From assembly GCA_035635855.1 (NCBI GenBank), contig DASQAF010000049.1:186001-250000 (forward strand): a stretch of DNA of 64,000 bases, in the 5' to 3' direction. The notes beneath the pieces are model-generated. The model worked only from the letters and a program-made list of their open reading frames with translations, had not been told where the DNA came from and did no database searches. The stretch is from UBA11740 sp035635855. Its GTDB lineage: Bacteria; Acidobacteriota; Blastocatellia; Pyrinomonadales; Pyrinomonadaceae. Of the stretch, positions 58,915 to 64,000 are shown piece by piece. The translations under genes were made by a program, and so were the position numbers. Each line of letters opens with the position of its first letter. Position 1 is the first letter of the stretch.

Positions 58915-60312
58915 TTACACCCGGCGCCGGAACGCCATAATAAAAAACCCATCCACGTCGTGACGATGTGGCCAGGTCCGAATCGCGCCGGCATCGGTTA
59001 GCAGATCATGCGAGAGCGCGAGCGGCGCCGGCTGGAAATCCTTGTGGCTTTCGATAAAGTCCCGAACCACGGCTTCGTTTTCGTCGGGCTCAGCCGCACA
59101 GGTCGAATATAGAATCAGACCGCCGCGCCGAACCATTGCGGCCGCGTTCGCCAGAATCCGTTTCTGTTTTGACGCCAGTTCGGCAATATCGAGAGGCTTG
59201 AGCCGCCAGCGAATCTCCGGATTGTGCCGCAGCGTTCCGGTGCCTGAGCATGGTGCATCAACCAGCACTCGATCAAACAAAGCGTCGGCAAAAGGCAAAC
59301 GAAGCGTGGCGTCGTGGACGACAAGCCGAATGAGATCCGCACCCTGGATCTTAGCCAGATCGCGCAAAGTACGAACCCGGTGCTCATGGACGTCCCCGGC
59401 GACGATCATTGCCTGTGGCTGCAGCGCGGCGATATGCGTCGTCTTGCTGCCGGGCGCCGCGGAAACATCAAGCACGCGATCACCCGCTCTTGCTCCGAGA
59501 AGATGGGCGACCAGTTGCGAAGCCTCGTCCTGAAAATAGATGAGGCCGTCGCCTGAGAGTTTCCGCAAGATTGCGCCGGCGTTTGCCCGTCCGGAATCGC
59601 GAGCCGTACCGGGTGAACTCACTCGCCAGGCGTCAGGCGCAACCCGAGAGCGCGACACCTGTGCGCCGGCAGCTTCCAGCTCTCCGATAATCTGCGCTGA
59701 AGGGTTTTCACCCTTGAGCGCTTTCGTCGTCAAACGAAAAGCAACCGGTGCCGCTGCGTTATTTGCTAGTGCCAAGGCTGCCGTTTCGGCCAGGCCAAAC
59801 GCATCGACCCAGCGTTGAATTAACCACTGCGGATGCGACGTTTCAATCGCCAGCTTCTCAACCGGGTCGGCCACGTCTGTTGCCGGATCATAGTCTGGCT
59901 CGCGCGTGGCGCGGCGCAGAACGGCGTTGATCAAACTGGCGGCGGATCTCACTCTGGCCGCTCGCACGAGATTAACTGATTCATTTACGGCTGCGGAGGG
60001 GGGAATGCGCCCGAGGAACCTGAGCTGATACAAGCCGATTCGCAACGCCACTCTCACTGGCAAATCGAGGCTCTCAATCCGTCGACTGGCGAAGTGCTGA
60101 AGCGCAGTATCAAGCCACAGCCGGCGGCGCAAGACGCCGAGCACCAACTCGTGACATAGTGCCCGGTCATCAGCTCGTAATTCCTCGGCCATCGCCACCA
60201 ACAGGGACGAGGCATAAGCATCTTCCATCTCAACCCGCCGCAAAATTTCAAACGCAGCACGACGGGCCGGTGAAGGTCGCGTTGCTGAAGGCTGTTTTTG
60301 GGCAGGGGACAC
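58915..60312 (-). CDS. rsmB: 16S rRNA m5C967 methyltransferase
   Basis: A 465-residue RNA methyltransferase. An N-terminal NusB-like domain (about 15-145, AAFEILRRVEMEDAYASSLL) precedes the SAM-dependent domain with VLDVSAAPGSKTTHIA. The catalytic cysteines are in DAPCSGTGTLRHNPE and LYSTCAAEPDENE. It starts at GTG 60312, ten bases after the NTF2-like gene, and is upstream of the PASTA gene. Function is well supported. Confidence 0.95.
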   Translation of the reverse strand: MSPAQKQPSATRPSPARRAAFEILRRVEMEDAYASSLLVAMAEELRADDRALCHELVLGVLRRRLWLDTALQHFASRRIESLDLPVRVALRIGLYQLRFLGRIPPSAAVNESVNLVRAARVRSAASLINAVLRRATREPDYDPATDVADPVEKLAIETSHPQWLIQRWVDAFGLAETAALALANNAAAPVAFRLTTKALKGENPSAQIIGELEAAGAQVSRSRVAPDAWRVSSPGTARDSGRANAGAILRKLSGDGLIYFQDEASQLVAHLLGARAGDRVLDVSAAPGSKTTHIAALQPQAMIVAGDVHEHRVRTLRDLAKIQGADLIRLVVHDATLRLPFADALFDRVLVDAPCSGTGTLRHNPEIRWRLKPLDIAELASKQKRILANAAAMVRRGGLILYSTCAAEPDENEAVVRDFIESHKDFQPAPLALSHDLLTDAGAIRTWPHRHDVDGFFIMAFRRRV

Positions 60313-60321
60313 GAAGTGACG

Positions 60322-60720
60322 TTACTGCATTGGACAGGCTTGTACGGCGCACAATTGCCAACCGTTTTCACGCTTTGAATAGATGAGGATGACCTTATAC
60401 TGACCTGACAGTTCGCGCCCGTGATAAAGCCAGGTCGCTGAATCCCGCGCTGCCAGTACGGCCGTGCTCCCGAACACCCTAACGCTAAGCTGCTCGCGAG
60501 TGATGTGCTCGATCTTGAGATCGCCGGAAGTAACATCGGCGATGAACTGGGCTTTATCATCACCTTCCAGCGGATAGGTAAAAATGAAATCGTCGGCCAT
60601 GACGCGGTTTAGGGTTTCACCATCGCCGCGCACCACTGCTTTTACCCATTCGTCGTTAAGCTGACGCAGATGTTGCTCGACTTCGATTGTTCCCTGTTGG
60701 GCCTTCGTTGATTCATTCAT
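60322..60720 (-). CDS. NTF2-like / DUF4440 protein
   Basis: A 132-residue protein of the SnoaL/DUF4440 fold: EVEQHLRQLNDEWVKAVVRGDGETLNRVMADDFIFTYP, a strand pair (LKIEHITREQLSVRVFGSTAVLAARDS) and NGWQLCAVQA near the end. Such proteins are often ketosteroid-isomerase-like or of unknown role. It is first in the rsmB operon. An AGG-type site precedes the ATG. Confidence 0.85.
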   Translation of the reverse strand: MNESTKAQQGTIEVEQHLRQLNDEWVKAVVRGDGETLNRVMADDFIFTYPLEGDDKAQFIADVTSGDLKIEHITREQLSVRVFGSTAVLAARDSATWLYHGRELSGQYKVILIYSKRENGWQLCAVQACPMQ

Positions 60721-60928
60721 GGCAGGACCTGGTTTGATTCGCGGGACATCAAGCTTCTACGCCAGATCGCGGCTTTGAGTCAACACATCCAGTCGATATC
60801 TGCAAAATAATAGGCAGAGCAGAGGAAGTCCGACAATAGGACTCGATTTCGGTACGGATGTCGTCTAAGCCGACACGATATGGGATGAAAGTTAGTCGAG
60901 TTCGATTAATTCACAATGGAAATGGGCG

Positions 60929-60943
60929 TGGCATGTTCATTGC
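60929..60943 (+). promoter_or_regulatory. Candidate sigma54 (-24/-12) promoter
   Basis: TGGCATGTTCATTGC fits the TGGCAC-N5-TTGC consensus with one mismatch and correct spacing between GG and GC. It lies 28 bases before the start of the Tyr/Arg-rich secreted protein gene, giving a short leader that includes the ribosome site GAGGGAAGAG. Confidence 0.5.
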
Positions 60944-60970
60944 CAATAGTAGCCGCGGAGGGAAGAGAAC

Positions 60971-61528
60971 ATGAAATTTATCAATGCAAAAAATATTGGA
61001 GGGTCACTCCTGGGACTTCTGTTGTTGTTCGGTACGTTAGTGCTGTCGAGCGCAACGGCCCAGGCTCAGTATTGGCCTAACCAGGATCAATATCGACGGC
61101 AGCGTGATTACGAACGTGCGCAGCGAGAGCGCCAGCGGCAAATCGAGCGCCAACGCCGCGAGCAGGAACAGAACGGCAACTGGAATAACGGCACTTGGAA
61201 CAATGGTACCTGGAATGATCCGTATTATCGTAACCAGGATCCGTACTACCGCAACCAGGGCCGCCGCGGACGCAACGAGGATAATTATGGCAACTATGGC
61301 GGTTCTTACGAGCTTCGCCAGACGGCGCTGAACGCCGGCTACAACGAAGGCCTCAAAGCGGGCCGTAACGACCGGCGAAATGGTCGATTCAATCCGCAGG
61401 GTAGCGGCGCCTATCGGAGCGCGACTAAGGATTACAACTCGCGCTATGGAGATCGCTACGCCTATCAAACGTACTTCCGACAAGCCTTCATAAATGGGTA
61501 CTCGGACGGCTACAACTACGGATACTAA
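60971..61528 (+). CDS. Secreted Tyr/Arg-rich protein, function unknown
   Basis: A 185-residue exported protein with a signal peptide (LLGLLLLFGTLVLSSATAQAQ). The next stretch (about 38-75) is very rich in Arg, Gln and Glu; a middle part carries short tandem units (WNNGTWNNGTW and DPYYRNQDPYYRNQ). The C-terminal half has Gly-Tyr repeats (ALNAGYNEGLKAGRNDRRNG and FRQAFINGYSDGYNYGY). I cannot assign a role. It may be a surface or periplasmic polyelectrolyte-binding protein. It ends before a strong terminator and has a sigma54-type promoter, so it is probably regulated on its own. Confidence 0.75.
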   Translation: MKFINAKNIGGSLLGLLLLFGTLVLSSATAQAQYWPNQDQYRRQRDYERAQRERQRQIERQRREQEQNGNWNNGTWNNGTWNDPYYRNQDPYYRNQGRRGRNEDNYGNYGGSYELRQTALNAGYNEGLKAGRNDRRNGRFNPQGSGAYRSATKDYNSRYGDRYAYQTYFRQAFINGYSDGYNYGY

Positions 61529-61571
61529 GTTGCCAGTCAGATAACTGGCTGCGACCGTAGCCAGCTGGTTT

Positions 61572-61617
61572 AAAGGCGGGATGGAAGACCGATGGTTTTC
61601 CTTCCCGCCTTTTTTTG
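61572..61617 (+). terminator. Rho-independent terminator
   Basis: Stem AAAGGCGGGATGGAA (61572-61586) with TTCCTTCCCGCCTTT (61598-61612), one mismatch, followed by a run of T. It ends the transcript of the Tyr/Arg-rich protein gene. Confidence 0.9.
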
Positions 61618-61748
61618 CCTAATTGAACAACCGCTACGTCTACCTTCGCAGGAAACAGCGATCGCCAGATCGCGGAATCACCCCACCAATCGCCCTTTAT
61701 TAGACAGTACAGACAAACATTTGAGATTTGACTTCACTGGGTACAACT

Positions 61749-62135
61749 ATGCCTAAAAAGATTCTGGTTATCGAAGATGACGATGTGGCGCGCGAGTTAA
61801 TGGGTATGGCGCTGTTGAAGCGTGGTTACCAGGTCACGCTAGCCGAAAACGGAGTCGAGGGTTACGACACAGCCCTTTTTCTGAAACCGGACTTGATCGT
61901 GACCGACATTCGCATGCCGGCGGCCGACGGGATTCACGTTGTCAGACGTGTACGCGACACCCCAACGCTGGAAACAACTCCGATTCTGATAACGACCGCG
62001 TTTGGCGACGGCAGCGCTACTTTCTCTCTGCAGTTGGGCGCCAATGCGTTTGAGCCAAAGCCGCTGGATCCGCACAGCTTCCTGAGCACCGTCGAGCGCC
62101 TGTTAGCCGATCGCGACACGCAAAAAGTGGCGTAG
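61749..62135 (+). CDS. CheY-like single-domain response regulator
   Basis: A 128-residue receiver domain without an output domain. Acidic pocket KILVIEDDDVARELM, phospho-Asp in LIVTDIRMPAAD (about residue 54), Thr in ILITTAFGD and Lys in AFEPKPLDPHSF. It could work in a phosphorelay or motility pathway. The hybrid kinase at 29 kb is too far to claim as partner. ATG 61749 is used; a TTG at 61728 would add seven residues. Confidence 0.9.
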   Translation: MPKKILVIEDDDVARELMGMALLKRGYQVTLAENGVEGYDTALFLKPDLIVTDIRMPAADGIHVVRRVRDTPTLETTPILITTAFGDGSATFSLQLGANAFEPKPLDPHSFLSTVERLLADRDTQKVA

Positions 62136-62299
62136 CAAAATCACCGGGATCAAAGTGCCGACTCGCCCCAGCGACTCTTTACGCCCAGGCAATATCTCTC
62201 GCACAGAATCCGCCCTAGCTCCGCCGTCCTTGTATGAGTCTGCGGCGCAAGTCTTACCTGTCTATTCGTCTTTCTGAATTCGAGGCTGGTTAACACTTT

Positions 62300-62326
62300 T
62301 TCCTGAAATTCCGTCTAATTCAGGAA
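62300..62326. promoter_or_regulatory. Eight-base dyad upstream of the outer-membrane protein gene
   Basis: TTCCTGAA (62300-62307) and TTCAGGAA (62319-62326) are perfect inverted copies with an eleven-base centre, about 100 bases before the ATG at 62427. It could be an operator half-site pair. No known consensus is claimed. Confidence 0.3.
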
Positions 62327-62426
62327 CAAATTGCCCGGTGGGCCGTTATTAACGGAGACGTGGGTCAGTCAGTTTTGACTTGAATCAGAAAGAGTCCGAA
62401 GTATTCGCGCCCCAAGGTTAGTCCCT

Positions 62427-64000
62427 ATGAAGAGAGTGCCTCTTCTTCTGGTAGCTATCGTTGTAGCCGTAGCCTCCGCGTTTTCTCAACCCGCCTTACC
62501 AAAAGCTACGCCATCGGTTTCTCCAAAATCGGAAACGTCCTCGCCAAAACCAACCATCGTTCTGCCGCCTGAAAAAACTCAGCCCGTTCGCGTGCCGCGT
62601 TTTGATAAACCACCCGTTATCGACGGAAAGCTTGATGATGAGATCTGGAAGCAGGCGGCCTTGCTGAAAGATTTCTACCAGATTCAACCCGGCGACAACA
62701 TCGCGCCTTCAAAGCCGACCGAGGTCATGCTGGGCTATGATTCAAAATTTCTCTACGTCGCTTTTCATTGTTATGACGAGCCGGACAAGGTGCGCGCCAC
62801 GATTCCCAAGCGCGACAACATCTGGAACGACGACTACGTCGGAATTTTGTTCGACACCTTCAACGATGGCCGCAAAGCTTACGAGTTCGATTTCAGCCCT
62901 TTGGGCATTCAGGCCGACGGCATCTGGACTGATGGCCAGGGCGAAGACTTTAATCCTGACATCGTGATGGAATCGAAAGGCATCGTCACCCAGGACGGTT
63001 GGACGGTCGAAGTAGCAATTCCCTTCAAGTCGCTCCGTTACATTGCGGGCAAAGACAAGCTTTGGGGGGCGCATTTCTGGCGTCGCATCAAGCGCTTCAA
63101 TAACGAACTCAGTATGTGGATGCCGATTAGCCGCGATGTCTCAAGTTGGCTGGCCCAGGAAGGTCACCTCTCCGGTCTGGAAGGAATTTCAACTGAACGT
63201 ACATTGGAATTAATTCCGAGTCTGACTTTGTCCGAAACGGGAAAGCGAAAGGCGACGCTTTCCCCGGCGCAACTTGGCGCGGGACTGCTGGATCCGGGAA
63301 GGATGGTTAACGAGCCAGTCAAATTCGATCCGGGCCTGACTGGCAAATACAGCATCACGCCAAATGTGACGCTCGACTTCGCGATCAACCCCGACTTTGC
63401 CCAGGTCGAGTCCGACCAGCTGGTCGTGACGGCGAACCAGCGCTTTCCGATCTTCTTTCCAGAGAAGCGTCCCTTTTTTCTGGAAGGCGTCGACATCTTC
63501 AACACGCAAATCGCGGCGGTGCATACGCGGGCCATCATCGACCCGGATTTCGCCGTTAAGCTCACCGGAAAAATTGATCGAAATACATTCGGTTTGCTGC
63601 TGGCCTCAGATAACGGCCCGGGAAATTTCAGTCCCGAAGAGCGCGTAACAGCAAATCCGAGATTCATTGACAAGAATGCTTCGGTCGGAATCCTGCGTCT
63701 AAAACACGACATCGGTAAGAAAGATTCTTTCATTGGACTTCTGGGCACCTACTACAGATTTGTCGACCGCTATAACGAGTTGGGAGGATTCGATTCCCGC
63801 TTTCGCATTAATAAACAGACGACGTTTAGCGCGCAGGCGCTGGTGACCCGTTCGCGCAGGCCTTTCTTCTATCCGGATCAGGGCCTGACGCTTGATCGCC
63901 GTGAGAATGGCTTTATCTACGCGACCGATTACAACATGAGTGGCCGCCACTTTGGTTACGATTATTCGACCGTGGGCCGCACCCGCTATTATCGCGCCGA
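62427..64000 (+). CDS. Outer-membrane DUF5916 protein with CBM9-like domain (3' end outside window)
   Basis: The first 524 codons of an exported protein. A signal peptide (PLLLVAIVVAVASAFSQ) and a Ser/Pro-rich linker are followed by a carbohydrate-binding family-9-like beta-sandwich (about 60-245, PPVIDGKLDDEIWKQA, DDYVGILFDTFNDGRKAYEF, WTVEVAIPFKSLRY). The start of the DUF5916 region comes next (YSITPNVTLDFAINPDFAQVESD, FPEKRPFFLEGVDIF). DUF5916 proteins are predicted beta-barrel outer-membrane proteins of unknown function. The reading frame is open at the window edge. The ATG is preceded by no strong ribosome site, but the signal peptide fixes the start. Confidence 0.88.
   Translation, partial: MKRVPLLLVAIVVAVASAFSQPALPKATPSVSPKSETSSPKPTIVLPPEKTQPVRVPRFDKPPVIDGKLDDEIWKQAALLKDFYQIQPGDNIAPSKPTEVMLGYDSKFLYVAFHCYDEPDKVRATIPKRDNIWNDDYVGILFDTFNDGRKAYEFDFSPLGIQADGIWTDGQGEDFNPDIVMESKGIVTQDGWTVEVAIPFKSLRYIAGKDKLWGAHFWRRIKRFNNELSMWMPISRDVSSWLAQEGHLSGLEGISTERTLELIPSLTLSETGKRKATLSPAQLGAGLLDPGRMVNEPVKFDPGLTGKYSITPNVTLDFAINPDFAQVESDQLVVTANQRFPIFFPEKRPFFLEGVDIFNTQIAAVHTRAIIDPDFAVKLTGKIDRNTFGLLLASDNGPGNFSPEERVTANPRFIDKNASVGILRLKHDIGKKDSFIGLLGTYYRFVDRYNELGGFDSRFRINKQTTFSAQALVTRSRRPFFYPDQGLTLDRRENGFIYATDYNMSGRHFGYDYSTVGRTRYYRA

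Overview
The window looks like a chromosomal segment of a moderately GC-rich, Gram-negative, aerobic heterotroph. The best guess is Acidobacteriota, probably the Blastocatellia/Pyrinomonadales side. This rests on gene content: an ElbD-type ether-lipid multidomain enzyme, a form II CoxL-like oxidase, split glycine decarboxylase, UPF0182, a BamD-like lipid-envelope protein, type IV pilus genes and many palindromic intergenic repeats. No rRNA, tRNA, phage, transposase or CRISPR was seen, so the taxonomy is inference.

Layout. 1-5.3 kb (+): the 3' end of metH, a PlsC-like acyltransferase, a DagK-like lipid kinase, a small membrane protein and a SnoaL-like protein. 5.4-15.3 kb (-): a secreted beta-propeller, then a lipid locus transcribed HAD phosphatase > DUF2088/LarA-like > ankyrin > 1477-residue reductase/AMP-ligase/ACP/acyltransferase (ElbD-like) > NAD-dependent epimerase. 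15.4-22.7 kb: TatT-like lipoprotein, UPF0182, a Hanks kinase and a secreted M24 peptidase. 22.7-27.3 kb (-): coxS-L-M-G, form II. 27.5-35 kb: small unknowns, a hybrid histidine kinase, a YitT protein, a minimal beta-carbonic-anhydrase-like protein and a flippase-FtsX fusion. 35.2-41.9 kb (-): a coupled pair of large secreted proteins (alkaline-phosphatase superfamily plus an unknown) and an FHA-trypsin membrane protease. 42-45 kb: a [2Fe-2S] protein and four poorly characterised genes including a retropepsin-like protein. 45-49.6 kb (-): glycine cleavage operon gcvT-H-PA-PB. 50-55 kb: minor pseudopilins (-) and pilT (+). 55-60.7 kb (-): NTF2-like, rsmB, PASTA protein, rpe, BamD-like protein and a membrane protein. 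61-64 kb (+): a Tyr/Arg-rich secreted protein with a sigma54-type promoter, a CheY-like regulator and the 5' part of a DUF5916 outer-membrane protein.

The most striking non-gene signal is a set of about 15 imperfect hairpins, or half hairpins, in at least six unrelated sequence families. Each arm is built of short repeated words. They sit mostly between co-directional genes, that is, inside operons, and several run into coding sequence. In places they supply stop codons, C-terminal residues or a long signal-peptide n-region. Gene starts were moved downstream where an apparent N-terminal extension is only translated repeat.

The most interesting gene system is the ElbD-like locus: an acyl reductase, acyl-adenylating ligase, carrier protein and acyltransferase in one chain, next to a phosphatase and a LarA-like protein. 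It is a candidate for the ether-lipid pathway behind the membrane lipids of this phylum.
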